A DNA stretch of 33,856 bases, taken from NCBI GenBank assembly GCA_031264865.1, contig JAISDJ010000164.1, positions 1 through 33,856 of the forward strand, in the 5' to 3' direction. The position numbers and the translations under genes were made by a program. This document shows positions 1-8,815 of this stretch, piece after piece. Numbering within the stretch: position 1 is the stretch's first letter; each line of letters opens with the position of its first letter. The stretch comes from Tannerellaceae bacterium (GTDB lineage: Bacteria > Bacteroidota > Bacteroidia > Bacteroidales > Tannerellaceae). The notes under the pieces are model-generated. The model ran no database searches and was not told the DNA's origin. It was given only the letters and a program-made list of their open reading frames with translations.

Positions 1-864
1 TGCGTTCAGTGCATTCCGCACTTTTTCTATGACGGTGTATTCAATGGCATTAAGAGGATGGAAGTCCGACATGGTAGCCAGGTTGTCTTCCATTTGCTCG
101 ATGTTGGACATGCCGCTCAGTACGGTAATTACGTTGTCGAGGGACGCGGCGAAACGCAGGGCCCAGGAAGAGGGCGAAGCGTGGGGATTGGCCTCGTGCA
201 GAATGTCGGCAAGCGGCGGCGTGAGTTTGGAGAGCAACCCTCCTTTGAGCGGTTCCATGATAATGATTGGCTTCTTATGCTTCTTTGCCACTTCAAAACA
301 GTTAGCAGACTGTACTGTAGGGCTGTCCCAATCGGCATAATTGATTTGAAGTTGTACAAACTCCATTTCGGGATGCTTTGTGAGGATATCATCAAGCACG
401 TCCGCCGTATCATGAAATGAAAAGCCAGCGTGTTTTATAAGCCCCTTTTCGCGCTGTTCGAGAACGAAATCCCACAGGCCGAAATCATCAAACACTTTGG
501 TACGCTCGGCCCCGCAGTTGTGAAGTAAATAGAAATCGAAGTATCCGGCGCCGGTACGCTTCAAGGACATGAAAAACATTTGCTTGGCTTCCTCCGCGTT
601 TTTTGCTCCGGCCCACGCGGGTAGTTTTGTGGCAAGCTGGAACTTTTCGCGAGGGTATCGGTCTACAAGTGCGATCCTGGCGGCTTCTTCAGATTTTCCG
701 TTGTTATAGCCATAGGCTGTATCAAAGTAGGTAAAGCCTGCTGCGAGGAATTTGTCTATCATAGCCTTCGTCTGCTCAATATCAATCTGTTCTCCCATTA
801 GGATCTGTTCTCCGAGCATGGGAAGTCGCATTAAGCCAAAGCCGAGTTTTGAAATCGTTTCCAT
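1..864 (-). CDS. Aldo/keto reductase, C-terminus cut by window edge
   Basis: NAD(P)H-dependent aldo/keto reductase of the TIM-barrel family; its substrate cannot be read from sequence. The frame is open from the ATG at 864 to the window edge, 288 codons. The start reads METISKLGFGLMRLP, typical of bacterial family members. The usual catalytic tetrad is visible: Asp and Tyr in FDTAYGYNNGKSEEA, Lys in LATKLP, and His in FYLLHNCG. Later parts of the barrel (VQLQINYADWD, IIIMEPLKGG, and a WALRFAAS segment) are in the expected order. Many relatives in anaerobes carry a C-terminal ferredoxin-like cysteine cluster; that part would lie outside the window, so its presence is unknown. The gene lies downstream of the dehydrogenase at 1049-2086 on the same strand, but a 184-base gap with a hairpin separates them, so co-transcription is uncertain. 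Confidence 0.88.
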   Translation of the reverse strand, partial: METISKLGFGLMRLPMLGEQILMGEQIDIEQTKAMIDKFLAAGFTYFDTAYGYNNGKSEEAARIALVDRYPREKFQLATKLPAWAGAKNAEEAKQMFFMSLKRTGAGYFDFYLLHNCGAERTKVFDDFGLWDFVLEQREKGLIKHAGFSFHDTADVLDDILTKHPEMEFVQLQINYADWDSPTVQSANCFEVAKKHKKPIIIMEPLKGGLLSKLTPPLADILHEANPHASPSSWALRFAASLDNVITVLSGMSNIEQMEDNLATMSDFHPLNAIEYTVIEKVRNALNA

Positions 865-900
865 TTTTTACCTGTTTTTATTTTTTTCCATAAAGGTAAG

Positions 901-940
901 AAAAATTTCATGCCTAGCTTTTCTAAAAAAGTTAGGCATC
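901..940 (-). repeat. Dispersed hairpin, copy A
   Basis: Imperfect inverted repeat with arms at 911-922 and 927-938 (TGCCTA... against ...TAGGCA) and a T-rich/A-rich inner stem. Read on the minus strand, the hairpin is followed by GGCATGAAATTTTT, the same flank found after copies B (10420-10457) and C (23648-23685). Directly after it on the minus strand is TACCTTTA (898-891), one base from the Bacteroides -7 consensus, so the hairpin sits where the -33 region of the reductase promoter would be. Confidence 0.6.
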
Positions 941-993
941 TCTTGAAAAAAAGTGTATCATATCAATTTCAAAGGATATGCCTCCAATCTCCG

Positions 994-1014
994 AAGAAAG
1001 CCGCCGGATTTCTT
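994..1014 (-). terminator. Possible weak terminator of the dehydrogenase gene
   Basis: Stem-loop 35 bases after the dehydrogenase stop: AAGAAA (994-999) pairs with TTTCTT (1009-1014), and two inner C:G pairs follow after one mismatch. The tail is not a clean T run, so termination efficiency is doubtful. Confidence 0.3.
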
Positions 1015-1048
1015 GTCGTTATAGCTTAACTAAATGGCCTTGTAATAA

Positions 1049-2086
1049 TTAGAGCCGTCCGCCGTCGGCAGACCAGGTGCTACCTGTAATAAAGCTGCTT
1101 GTTTCGTCTGCCAGGGTTACATAGAGTGGTGCCATTTCAACCGGATGCCCCATGCGTCCGAGTGGTGTTGATTTGTTGAGATTTTCCACGTTGCTGTCAG
1201 GAGCGCCGAAATAAACTTGCATCGGTGTCCAAATTGGGCCAGGGGCAACACCATTCACACGAATGCCGCGTTTGGCAACCTGCTTGGCAAGAGCGCTGGT
1301 AAATGCAACGAGTGCAGCCTTAGTAGCGCTGTAATCGAGAAAATCCTCACTTGGCGAGAAGGCTGTAACCGAACTTGTGAACACAATGGAGCTTCCTGGT
1401 TTCATTATGGCAATAACGGCTTTTGATAGCCAGAAAGCTGCATAAAGATTTGTTTTTACTGTCTGGTCGAACTGTTCGCTCGAATGTTCGAGAATGTCGG
1501 GCAGGAACCAGCCATAGCCGGCATTACTGACCAGGATGTCAAGACCGCCAAGTTCGCTTTCCGTCCGAGCAACAAGATTTCGGCAAAAGTCTTCGATACG
1601 AATATCGCCGGGAATGGTAACGGCCTTCCGTCCCTCGTGGCGAATGATGTCGGCCACCTCCTGCGCATCCGCTTCCTCTTCAGGTAAGTAGTTGATAGCA
1701 ATATCTGCACCTTCGCGAGCAAAGGCGATGGCTACCGCACGACCAATACCTGAATCGCCGCCGGTAATGAGGGCTTTGCGACCGGCAAGGCGACCAGAGC
1801 CACGGTAACTCGTTTCTCCACAATCGGGTTTCGGGATCATCTTGCTTTGAAGTCCGGGCCAATCTTGCTTTTGTGTTGGCTGATCGTTTGGGAACCGGGT
1901 ACATGGGTCTATTAGTGGATCACCTGATTGTTGCATTGTTGTATTTTCCGTCACTGCCTGAGTCAGGGCAACTGCCGGTGAAACAGCTACTGCCAGCCCG
2001 GCAAGGGCTACACCCTTGATTGCGTTACGACGACTTATATCGTTTGCATTAGGAATGATTCGTTTCAAAAAAATCTTTTTCATCAT
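1049..2086 (-). CDS. Exported short-chain dehydrogenase/reductase (YghA-like)
   Basis: NAD(P)-dependent oxidoreductase of the classical SDR family, closest in layout to the long YghA/general-stress-39 type with an N-terminal extension. Residues 1-45 hold a twin-arginine-like signal: SRRNAIKG at 18-25 followed by a hydrophobic Ala/Val stretch ending near 45. The cofactor loop TGGDSGIG is at 108-115, the NAG motif at 188-190, and the catalytic Ser239, Tyr252 and Lys256 (in YSATK) are all present, so the enzyme should be active. The segment DWPGLQSKMIPKPDCGE before the Rossmann fold is typical of the subgroup. The substrate is unknown; relatives are described as glucose/ribitol-type or stress-linked dehydrogenases. 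A second ATG at 2083 is an equally possible start. A minus-strand -7-like box lies upstream at 2138-2145. Confidence 0.9.
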   Translation of the reverse strand: MMKKIFLKRIIPNANDISRRNAIKGVALAGLAVAVSPAVALTQAVTENTTMQQSGDPLIDPCTRFPNDQPTQKQDWPGLQSKMIPKPDCGETSYRGSGRLAGRKALITGGDSGIGRAVAIAFAREGADIAINYLPEEEADAQEVADIIRHEGRKAVTIPGDIRIEDFCRNLVARTESELGGLDILVSNAGYGWFLPDILEHSSEQFDQTVKTNLYAAFWLSKAVIAIMKPGSSIVFTSSVTAFSPSEDFLDYSATKAALVAFTSALAKQVAKRGIRVNGVAPGPIWTPMQVYFGAPDSNVENLNKSTPLGRMGHPVEMAPLYVTLADETSSFITGSTWSADGGRL

Positions 2087-2137
2087 TTATTTTTTATTGC
2101 GTTATTTTATATGTCTTTAGCCTACCCGGCGATAGCA

Positions 2138-2145
2138 CAAAAATA
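2138..2145 (-). promoter_or_regulatory. Possible -7 box for the dehydrogenase gene
   Basis: CAAAAATA on the plus strand reads TATTTTTG on the minus strand, matching TAnnTTTG, 52 bases before the start codon. I see no TTTG or TTG at the usual 19-20 base spacing upstream, so this is a half-supported promoter. Confidence 0.35.
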
Positions 2146-2303
2146 ATGTGAGAGTTCTATTGATTGTTTTTCTCTGTGGCTCAATTTCTTTTGTTGTCAG
2201 GCTCTATTGATTTTTTTCTTATCCTCTTTATCGACTGAAAAAGAAGATTCGTCTATTATTCTTTCCCTTATGTGGATATTGTTTGCCGGAGGGGGGCGGG
2301 CCC

Positions 2304-2324
2304 GTTAATTTTGTTCTCATTAAC
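2304..2324. other. Small stem-loop before the efflux operon
   Basis: GTTAAT (2304-2309) and ATTAAC (2319-2324) are perfect inverted arms around a 9-base loop, 22 bases before the ATG of the outer membrane channel gene. It could be an operator for the paired regulator or a leader structure; nothing further supports either. No clear TAnnTTTG box is seen in the 260-base gap at 2087-2346, so the operon promoter is not identified. Confidence 0.3.
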
Positions 2325-2346
2325 AGGCTATCAAATTAAAAGCAAT

Positions 2347-3666
2347 ATGAGACACATCCTTTTAGTACTACTCACCCTCTTACTTTTGTTCGGTACAGGA
2401 ATCCACGCACAGGAAAGCCGGCAAAAACAATGGACACTCAAAGAATGCCTGGATTATGCTTCGGAACATAATATTCAGGTAAAGAAAAGCAAAGTCAGTT
2501 CTTTGTCGGGAGAAGAAGATACACGGAATGCAAAGGCAAAATTATTCCCTTCTCTTTCGGCGTCTGTATCACAGAATTTCGTGAATTACCCTTCGGGCGA
2601 GGTGGCAACGAACAATAGCTATACCGGTAATTATGGTGTAAATGCCAGTTGGACGCTCTTTGATGGTAACCGCCGCGGTAATACGATCAAACAACAGGAG
2701 CTGTATGATGAGGTAAACACGCTTAGTGTGGAACAGAGCGAAAACGACATCCGGATAGCTTTGATACAAGGCTATATGCAGGTATTATATGCCTATGAGG
2801 CTATCCGCATCAATGAAAATACGGTGGAAGTATCCAAGGCGCAACGCGATCGTGCGGAAGAGTTGTTCAAGGCAGGCTCCATATCAAAAGTAGACCTTGC
2901 TCAGATGGAAAGTCAGTATAGTACGGATAAATATCAGTTAGTGGCATCACAAACAAATCTGGACAACTATAAATTGCAGCTTAAACAGTTACTTGAGCTG
3001 GATATTATGGAAGAAATGCTGTTGGATATACCTGAATTAACGGATAATGATGTGATGGCGCCGCTTCCTCCGAAAGAGGTTGTTTATGCCACTTCGCTGG
3101 CTGTGATGCCTGAGGTGAAAAGCAGTGAATTAGGTATTGATATTGCTGATTTGGAACTAAAGAAGGCGCGTGCAGGCTATTATCCTACACTCTCTCTCAA
3201 TGCCGGAATGGGAACCGGGCATGCCTCCGGCAGTTATTCTTTTACGAATCAGTTGTGGGACAGGTTCAACCAGAGTATTGGCTTGGCTGTAAGTATCCCT
3301 ATCTATAGCAACCGCGATAACAAGACGGCTGTTAATAAGGCGAAGTATGCACTTACCACCAGCCAGCTCGAATTACTCAACACACAGAAAGCTTTGCTCC
3401 GTACGGTGGAAGGTATCTATCTGGATGCCACTTCATCGCAGAATGAATACCTCTCGGCCGTAGAACGCGTGAAGTATATCGAAGAAAGCTTCAAACTAAC
3501 GGAAGAACAGTTCTTTCTCGGTATGAAAAACACCCTGGAGCTGCTTACCGAGAAAAACAACTTATTGAATGCCCGGCAGCAGGAACTTCAATCCAAATAC
3601 ATGTCGATTATGAGTATCCAGTTACTTAATATTTATCAAAGGAAACCCATTGACATAAACTATTAA
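2347..3666 (+). CDS. TolC-family outer membrane efflux channel (ABC module)
   Basis: Outer membrane factor that forms the exit duct of a tripartite pump. I chose the ATG at 2347 because it gives a clean signal peptide (MRHILLVLLTLLLLFGTGIHAQ); the frame could start at 2272, but the added 25 residues look non-coding. The 439 residues hold the two repeated OEP halves, with long helices such as the segment rich in Glu/Gln after WTLKECLDYASEHN, and barrel strands such as YYPTLSLNAGMG and SIGLAVSIPIYS. WTLKECLDYA at the start is the standard entry motif of Bacteroidetes TolC homologues. The adaptor gene starts 24 bases downstream, then the ATPase and permease follow, so this is the first gene of a MacAB-TolC-like operon. 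Confident on family; the exported substrate is not predictable. Confidence 0.92.
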   Translation: MRHILLVLLTLLLLFGTGIHAQESRQKQWTLKECLDYASEHNIQVKKSKVSSLSGEEDTRNAKAKLFPSLSASVSQNFVNYPSGEVATNNSYTGNYGVNASWTLFDGNRRGNTIKQQELYDEVNTLSVEQSENDIRIALIQGYMQVLYAYEAIRINENTVEVSKAQRDRAEELFKAGSISKVDLAQMESQYSTDKYQLVASQTNLDNYKLQLKQLLELDIMEEMLLDIPELTDNDVMAPLPPKEVVYATSLAVMPEVKSSELGIDIADLELKKARAGYYPTLSLNAGMGTGHASGSYSFTNQLWDRFNQSIGLAVSIPIYSNRDNKTAVNKAKYALTTSQLELLNTQKALLRTVEGIYLDATSSQNEYLSAVERVKYIEESFKLTEEQFFLGMKNTLELLTEKNNLLNARQQELQSKYMSIMSIQLLNIYQRKPIDINY

Positions 3667-3690
3667 CCGGTAAAATAAATAAACATAGAT

Positions 3691-4905
3691 ATGAAAAAGA
3701 ATAAGAAACTAATAATTGGCGTAGCAGTTGTGGCAATATGCGCTGTCTGCCTGTTCCTTTTCGCGGGAAAATCATCTAAAAATGTGCTAAGCCTGGAAAT
3801 GACGCAGGCAAGCCGCACAACGATCTCTAATTCCGTTACCGCAACCGGCACGGTAGAACCGGTAGTAAAGGTGGAAGTGGGTACGCAGGTATCAGGTATC
3901 ATCAACAGAATATATGTAGATTTCAACAGTGAAGTAAAGAGAGGGCAACTAATTGCCGAAATGGATAAAGTGAATCTGGAAGCCGAACTCCAATCTAAAG
4001 AAGCTGTACTGGCAAGCAGCAAGACGGAATTTGAATATCAGCAGCGAAACTATGCACGCAGTAAAACACTTTACGAAAAACAATTGATAAGCGATACGGA
4101 ATACGAAACAGCCACCTATACGTATGAAAAGGCAAAGAATAGCTATGAGAGTAATGTGGCCGACATGACAAAGGTTCGTCGCAACCTCGAATACGCCATC
4201 ATTACCAGCCCTATCGACGGCGTGGTAATTAACCGCGCTGTGGAAGAAGGCCAAACGGTAGCCGCAGGCTTTAGCACGCCAACATTATTCACCATTGCCA
4301 ACGATCTTACACAAATGCGTGTAATAGCCGATGTGGATGAGGCAGACATAGGTCAGGTGGAAGAAGGCCAAAATGTGAAATTTATGGTAGATGCTTATCC
4401 GAACGATGTGTTTGAAGGAAAGGTAACACAGGTACGGCTTGAAGCAACCACTACATCGAATGTAGTTACGTACGAGGTAGTGATCAGCGCCTATAACCCC
4501 GATTTGAAACTTAAACCGGGATTAACGGCTAATGTGACCGTTTATACGCTCGAACGTCCGAATGTGCTCACGGTACCGAGTAAAGCCTTGCGGTTTGTCC
4601 CTGATGCCGAAATACTCGAATCGATGAATATCATAGTAGAAAATCCGACAATGGAAACAATTCCGGGAAAACGAATTGTATGGAAACGGGAAGGAAATAT
4701 TCTGAAACCGAAACAAATATCCATAGGAACATCTAGCCTGAACATAGTAGAAGTGACCGACGGTCTGACCGACGGAGAGGAAATCGTATTGGATTTAGCT
4801 ACAGCAGGTCCAGCCGTAGCAGCCGGTCAGGGTGAAAGAAGTCCGTTTATGCCTGGCCCTCCGGGAAACAGGAATCGGAACGGAAATGGTAATGGCAACC
4901 GGTAA
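3691..4905 (+). CDS. MacA-like periplasmic adaptor (HlyD/MFP family)
   Basis: Membrane fusion protein that links the inner membrane ABC transporter to the TolC-like channel. One N-terminal membrane anchor at about residues 5-25 (IIGVAVVAICAVCLFLFAG) is followed by a lipoyl half-motif (VEVGTQVSGIINRIYV), a helical hairpin at about 90-165 rich in Glu, Lys and Tyr, the second lipoyl half (ITSPIDGVVINRAVEEGQTV), and a beta-barrel region with LKPGLTANVTVYT. Length 404 fits MacA. The last 20 or so residues are an unusual Pro/Gly/Asn/Arg tail (PGPPGNRNRNGNGNGNR) absent from textbook MacA. The gene begins 24 bases after the channel gene and ends 11 bases before the ATPase gene, so all are probably one transcript. 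Confidence 0.92.
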   Translation: MKKNKKLIIGVAVVAICAVCLFLFAGKSSKNVLSLEMTQASRTTISNSVTATGTVEPVVKVEVGTQVSGIINRIYVDFNSEVKRGQLIAEMDKVNLEAELQSKEAVLASSKTEFEYQQRNYARSKTLYEKQLISDTEYETATYTYEKAKNSYESNVADMTKVRRNLEYAIITSPIDGVVINRAVEEGQTVAAGFSTPTLFTIANDLTQMRVIADVDEADIGQVEEGQNVKFMVDAYPNDVFEGKVTQVRLEATTTSNVVTYEVVISAYNPDLKLKPGLTANVTVYTLERPNVLTVPSKALRFVPDAEILESMNIIVENPTMETIPGKRIVWKREGNILKPKQISIGTSSLNIVEVTDGLTDGEEIVLDLATAGPAVAAGQGERSPFMPGPPGNRNRNGNGNGNR

Positions 4906-4916
4906 ATAAGAGACTA

Positions 4917-5657
4917 ATGAAAGAGACCATCCGATTAGAACAGATAGGACGCGACTTCCATGTAGGAGACGAAGTGGTTCACGCTTTGCGTGATGTATCC
5001 TTCACCATATCCGAAGGAGAGTTCGTTACTATCATGGGAACATCCGGTTCGGGGAAAAGTACGCTGCTTAATACGTTAGGTTGTCTGGATACGCCAACAC
5101 GGGGCGAATATTATTTGGACGGAACCTCTGTGCGGACAATGGGGAAAAACGCCCGTGCAACACTGCGTAACCGCAAGATCGGTTTCGTGTTTCAAAGCTA
5201 TAACCTGTTGCCTAAAACAACAGCCATCGAGAATGTCGAATTACCCTTAATGTATAACCCGTCGTTTAATGCGTCGGCGCGTAAGCGGAAAGCTATTGAA
5301 TCGTTGAAATCTGTAGGGTTAGGAGATCGTCTGAACCATAAAAGCAATCAGATGTCGGGCGGACAAATGCAACGTGTAGCCATTGCCCGTGCACTGGTAA
5401 ATGATCCGGCGGTTATTCTGGCCGATGAAGCAACCGGAAACTTAGATACCCGTACCAGCCACGATATTCTGGTGCTTTTCCAACGATTACATGCCGAGGG
5501 ACGGACGATCATTTTTGTAACGCATAATCCTGAAATATCGTTGTATAGCAGCCGGAATATTTTACTGAAAGACGGGCGCGTGGTGACGGATACAACAAAT
5601 AAAAATATACATTCGGCAGCCGACGCCCTTGCCAAACTACCGGTAGAAAATGATTAA
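4917..5657 (+). CDS. ABC transporter ATPase (MacB/LolD-type)
   Basis: Nucleotide-binding subunit that powers the pump in the cytoplasm. All motifs are intact: Walker A GTSGSGKST at residues 41-49, Q-loop in GFVFQSYNLLP, signature MSGGQ (a conservative change from LSGGQ), Walker B VILADEATG followed by NLD, and the switch His in FVTHNPE. At 246 residues it is a stand-alone ATPase, so the system is split compared with E. coli MacB, where ATPase and permease are fused. The D-loop region and the tail (AADALAKLPVEND) show nothing odd. It lies between the adaptor gene (11 bases upstream) and the permease gene (10 bases downstream). Confidence 0.95.
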   Translation: MKETIRLEQIGRDFHVGDEVVHALRDVSFTISEGEFVTIMGTSGSGKSTLLNTLGCLDTPTRGEYYLDGTSVRTMGKNARATLRNRKIGFVFQSYNLLPKTTAIENVELPLMYNPSFNASARKRKAIESLKSVGLGDRLNHKSNQMSGGQMQRVAIARALVNDPAVILADEATGNLDTRTSHDILVLFQRLHAEGRTIIFVTHNPEISLYSSRNILLKDGRVVTDTTNKNIHSAADALAKLPVEND

Positions 5658-5667
5658 CTGAAAGAAA

Positions 5668-6888
5668 ATGAATATAGCAAATTTATTTAAAATAGCCCTG
5701 AAGGCGCTTGCCAACAACAAGATGCGCGGCTTCCTCACCATGCTTGGGATTATTATCGGAGTAGCTTCCGTTATTACCATGCTTGCGATCGGACAGGGAT
5801 CGAAGAAAAGCATCCAGTCGCAAATCAGTGAAATGGGCTCGAATAGGATTATGATACAACCGGGAGCCGATATGCGTGGAGGCGTAAGGCAAAGCGCCTC
5901 GGCAATGGAAACATTAAAACTTACCGACTACCGGAACATAGCGGATGAAACACGTTTCCTGGCAGCCATCTCTCCTACGGTAAACAGTAGTGGGCAAGTA
6001 ATCTACGGAGCCAATAATAAACCTAGCACTATCTATGGCGTAAACCAGGATTATTTGGAGATACGTCGTTACAACGTAAACGACGGAAGTATGTTTACCG
6101 AACAAGATATTGCCAGTGCAGCTAAGGTATGCGTAGTGGGAAAAACCGTTGTCGACGAATTATTTACGAATGGAGAAAACCCCGTGGGGAAAGTTGTCCG
6201 CTTCAATAAAATTCCATTCACCATTATAGGCGTACTTACCAGCAAGGGATATAATAGCATGGGTATGGATCAGGACGACGTCATTTTAGCTCCATTTACA
6301 ACCATCCAAAAGCGCGTCCTGGCCATTACCCATTTGCAAGGGATCAATGCTTCGGCTATAAAAGAAGAATATACCCAACAAGCCATTGATGAAATCTCGG
6401 AGATTTTGCGCCGGAACCACAAGTTGAAACCGGAAGATGCTGACGACTTCACCATCCGTTCAATGGAAGAGCTTAGTTCGATGATGACCTCTACGATGAA
6501 TTTACTGACGATTCTCCTGGCATCGGTGGCGGGTATATCCTTATTGGTGGGAGGTATCGGGATTATGAATATCATGTATGTGTCGGTAACGGAGCGTACG
6601 CGCGAAATTGGTCTCCGGATGAGTATCGGAGCTAAGGGGGTAGATATTCTTTCGCAATTCCTGATTGAATCCATTCTGATTAGCGTAACCGGCGGGCTGA
6701 TCGGCGTTATCTTTGGAGTCATTATGGCATTGCTTATCAAATTCGGCGCTAATTTCCCGATATATGTACAAACATGGAGTATTTTCCTTTCGTTTGGCGT
6801 ATGTACCGTTACAGGTATCTTCTTCGGTTGGTATCCGGCAAAGAAGGCGGCACAATTAGATCCTATAGAAGCGATTCGTTTTGAATAA
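5668..6888 (+). CDS. ABC transporter permease (MacB/FtsX type)
   Basis: Inner membrane permease of the mechanotransmission class. Topology follows MacB: one transmembrane helix at about residues 20-42 (TMLGIIIGVASVITMLAIGQG region), a large periplasmic domain to about residue 270, then three helices near 280-305, 330-360 and 370-392. The cytoplasmic turn VTERTREIGLRMSIGA between helices 2 and 3 is the standard FtsX-domain signature, and the C-terminal LDPIEAIRFE is typical of the family. The 406-residue length matches split MacB permeases. The stop lies just before the histidine kinase gene, whose likely ATG is at 6905, so the sensor is probably transcribed with the pump genes. Confidence 0.94.
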   Translation: MNIANLFKIALKALANNKMRGFLTMLGIIIGVASVITMLAIGQGSKKSIQSQISEMGSNRIMIQPGADMRGGVRQSASAMETLKLTDYRNIADETRFLAAISPTVNSSGQVIYGANNKPSTIYGVNQDYLEIRRYNVNDGSMFTEQDIASAAKVCVVGKTVVDELFTNGENPVGKVVRFNKIPFTIIGVLTSKGYNSMGMDQDDVILAPFTTIQKRVLAITHLQGINASAIKEEYTQQAIDEISEILRRNHKLKPEDADDFTIRSMEELSSMMTSTMNLLTILLASVAGISLLVGGIGIMNIMYVSVTERTREIGLRMSIGAKGVDILSQFLIESILISVTGGLIGVIFGVIMALLIKFGANFPIYVQTWSIFLSFGVCTVTGIFFGWYPAKKAAQLDPIEAIRFE

Positions 6889-6904
6889 ACCTTACCTTTG
6901 CGCC

Positions 6905-7993
6905 ATGAAAGAGAGTGATACTTTACAGAATAAACCGATACCTGCATTAACAAGTCATCCCAAGCAATTGGGAGGGTTTATACATATTATTATATGGGGA
7001 TTATTATTTTGCTTCCCGTTTTTGTTTTCCGGCAGAAATTCCGAAAGTATCGGCTGGAGTGACTATCTCCGTTTTGCAACGGTATTAGTGGGTATCATCC
7101 TTGTATTTTATGTCAACTACTATTATCTGATAAAACGCTTTTTGTTTACTCGCCAAACCAAATGGTATTTGTTAAGCAATTTACTGTTATTTGCGGTATT
7201 GATTATAGTTGTCTATTTTATAATGGAACAGATTCCCGAACCGGAGGGAAGAGAGCGGGGCCCTCGTCATAACGAGCCTTCCCTACAGCTTTATGTCATG
7301 TTTCTTTTTTTCGATTTCATTAAATACCTGTTCACCGCAGCGCTAAGTGTAGCGCTTAAAATGACAAGCAGTTGGTATAAAATGGAAACGGAACGGACGG
7401 AATTGGAAAAGAGCCGCACGGAAGCCGAATTACAGAACCTTAAAAGCCAACTTAATCCCCATTTCTTATTCAATACGCTGAATAACATTTATAGTTTGAT
7501 AGCTATCAGTCCGGAACAGGCGCAGGAAGCTGTGCACGACCTGAGCCGCCTCCTTCGGTATGTGTTATATGAGAGCAGCGAGTCTTATGTTACCGTAGGG
7601 AAAGACTTGGACTTCTTGCATAACTATGTAGAGCTAATGCGTATCCGCCTGCCTAAACATGCCGAACTGAAAACAGAAATACAAACTACTTCGCCCGATA
7701 CATTAATCGCTCCGTTATTATTTATTACACTGATAGAAAATGCCTTTAAACATGGTGTAAGCAATAATAAACCCTCCTTTATACAGATTGAAATAGCCGC
7801 CGACAACAAACAAATTATCTGTTATATACGCAACAGTTACTTTCCCAAGGATGATACCGACAAAAGCGGTTCAGGTATCGGTTTGGTAAACTTGCGTAAG
7901 CGTTTAAATCTTCTTTATCCCGGAAAATACAGTTTTGTATATGGGCAAGAAGGGAATGATTATAACTGTAAACTGGAATTAACCCTTGATTAA
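6905..7993 (+). CDS. LytS/YehU-type sensor histidine kinase
   Basis: Membrane histidine kinase of the His_kinase (PF06580) class. I prefer the ATG at 6905; an earlier in-frame start at 6881 would overlap the permease stop. The N-terminal 170 residues hold about four hydrophobic helices (IIIWGLLFCFPFLF; VLVGIILVFYVNYYYLI; LLLFAVLIIVVYFIM; and a fourth near the Arg/Glu-rich loop). A short coiled coil rich in Glu leads to the phosphoacceptor in LNPHFLFNTLNN, His186 by this start. The ATPase part has the N-box IENAFKHG and the glycine box GSGIGLVNLRKRL. There is no separate sensor domain, so the signal is probably sensed in or near the membrane. The LytTR regulator gene follows after 70 bases. 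Confidence 0.92.
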   Translation: MKESDTLQNKPIPALTSHPKQLGGFIHIIIWGLLFCFPFLFSGRNSESIGWSDYLRFATVLVGIILVFYVNYYYLIKRFLFTRQTKWYLLSNLLLFAVLIIVVYFIMEQIPEPEGRERGPRHNEPSLQLYVMFLFFDFIKYLFTAALSVALKMTSSWYKMETERTELEKSRTEAELQNLKSQLNPHFLFNTLNNIYSLIAISPEQAQEAVHDLSRLLRYVLYESSESYVTVGKDLDFLHNYVELMRIRLPKHAELKTEIQTTSPDTLIAPLLFITLIENAFKHGVSNNKPSFIQIEIAADNKQIICYIRNSYFPKDDTDKSGSGIGLVNLRKRLNLLYPGKYSFVYGQEGNDYNCKLELTLD

Positions 7994-8007
7994 GATGGTT
8001 AAGCTGT

Positions 8008-8038
8008 TTTGAAAGAGAGTTTATAAATGTTATATTTG
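8008..8038 (+). promoter_or_regulatory. Bacteroides-type promoter for the LytTR regulator gene
   Basis: TTTG at 8008-8011, a 19-base spacer, then TATATTTG at 8031-8038, an exact match to the TTTG/TAnnTTTG consensus. Transcription would start near 8045, giving a short leader before the ATG at 8064. This suggests that the regulator can be made independently of the pump and kinase genes upstream. Confidence 0.7.
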
Positions 8039-8063
8039 TAGTTGTTCTTCAAAGTAATAGAGT

Positions 8064-8810
8064 ATGATACTAACCTGTGCGATTATTGACGACGAGCCTT
8101 TGGCAGTCAGCTTGCTGGAGAGTTATGTCAATAAAACACCTTTCCTGAAACTGTCCGGCACATATAATAGCGCTGTTAATGCATTGGCGGAATTAGAAAG
8201 GGAAACGGTAGAACTGCTTTTTCTTGATATACAAATGCCGGAACTAAATGGCATGGAGTTTTCACGCATGGTTACGTATGATACACGTATTATTTTTACA
8301 ACAGCTTTCGGACAATATGCTTTGGATAGTTATAAAGTAAACGCATTGGATTATTTATTGAAACCAATTAGTTATCCTGATTTTCTCCAGTCTGCTCAAA
8401 AGGCATTGCAATGGTACGAATTACTCCGCAAACCAAACGCGCATATAACGGAAACTGCCGATAAAAAACAGGAGCCGGAATCTATCTTTATCAAAAGCGA
8501 ATATAAACTAATACAAATCGAACTGGCTAAAATTTTATATATAGAAGGATTAAAGGATTATGTAAAGATTTACATCGAAGACCAACCCCGTCCTATTTTG
8601 TCGTTAATGAGCATGAAAAGTATGGAAGAATCGCTTCCTGCAAGTCGCTTTGTAAGAGTACATCGCTCCTTTATTGTACAACCTGAAAAGATAAAAGTGA
8701 TAGAGCGCAATCGTATCGTCTTTGGAAAAGAATATATTCCGATATCCGATAGTTACAAGGATACTTTCAACGCTTTTCTCAGTAAACGCTCTTTACTTCC
8801 TAAAACGTAG
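8064..8810 (+). CDS. LytTR-family response regulator
   Basis: Two-domain DNA-binding regulator, partner of the kinase just upstream. The receiver domain (about 1-120) has the acidic pair in IIDDEP at 8-12, the phosphorylated Asp55 in LFLDIQMPELNG, and the conserved Lys in DYLLKPI. The LytTR DNA-binding domain covers about 145-245, with the family hallmarks IFIKSEYKLIQIE, ILYIEGLKDYVKIYIE and FVRVHRSFIV. At 248 residues it has the usual length. It has a good promoter of its own at 8008-8038. Its likely targets include the efflux genes upstream, but no LytTR direct repeat could be confirmed by eye. The peptidase gene converges on it with only 5 bases between the stops. Confidence 0.94.
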   Translation: MILTCAIIDDEPLAVSLLESYVNKTPFLKLSGTYNSAVNALAELERETVELLFLDIQMPELNGMEFSRMVTYDTRIIFTTAFGQYALDSYKVNALDYLLKPISYPDFLQSAQKALQWYELLRKPNAHITETADKKQEPESIFIKSEYKLIQIELAKILYIEGLKDYVKIYIEDQPRPILSLMSMKSMEESLPASRFVRVHRSFIVQPEKIKVIERNRIVFGKEYIPISDSYKDTFNAFLSKRSLLPKT

Positions 8811-8815
8811 AGATA

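Noticed and set aside
2272-2346. Longer start for the TolC-like channel
   Set aside because: The added residues hide the signal peptide, which begins cleanly at 2347.
6893-6900. TACCTTTG as a promoter box for the kinase at 6905
   Set aside because: It is only 4 bases before the ATG and lacks a -33 box at proper spacing, so the transcript would start inside the gene; co-transcription with the pump genes is simpler.
6270-6953. A 227-residue minus-strand frame
   Set aside because: It lies wholly opposite the permease and kinase genes, has no recognisable domain, and reads as a reverse-strand shadow.
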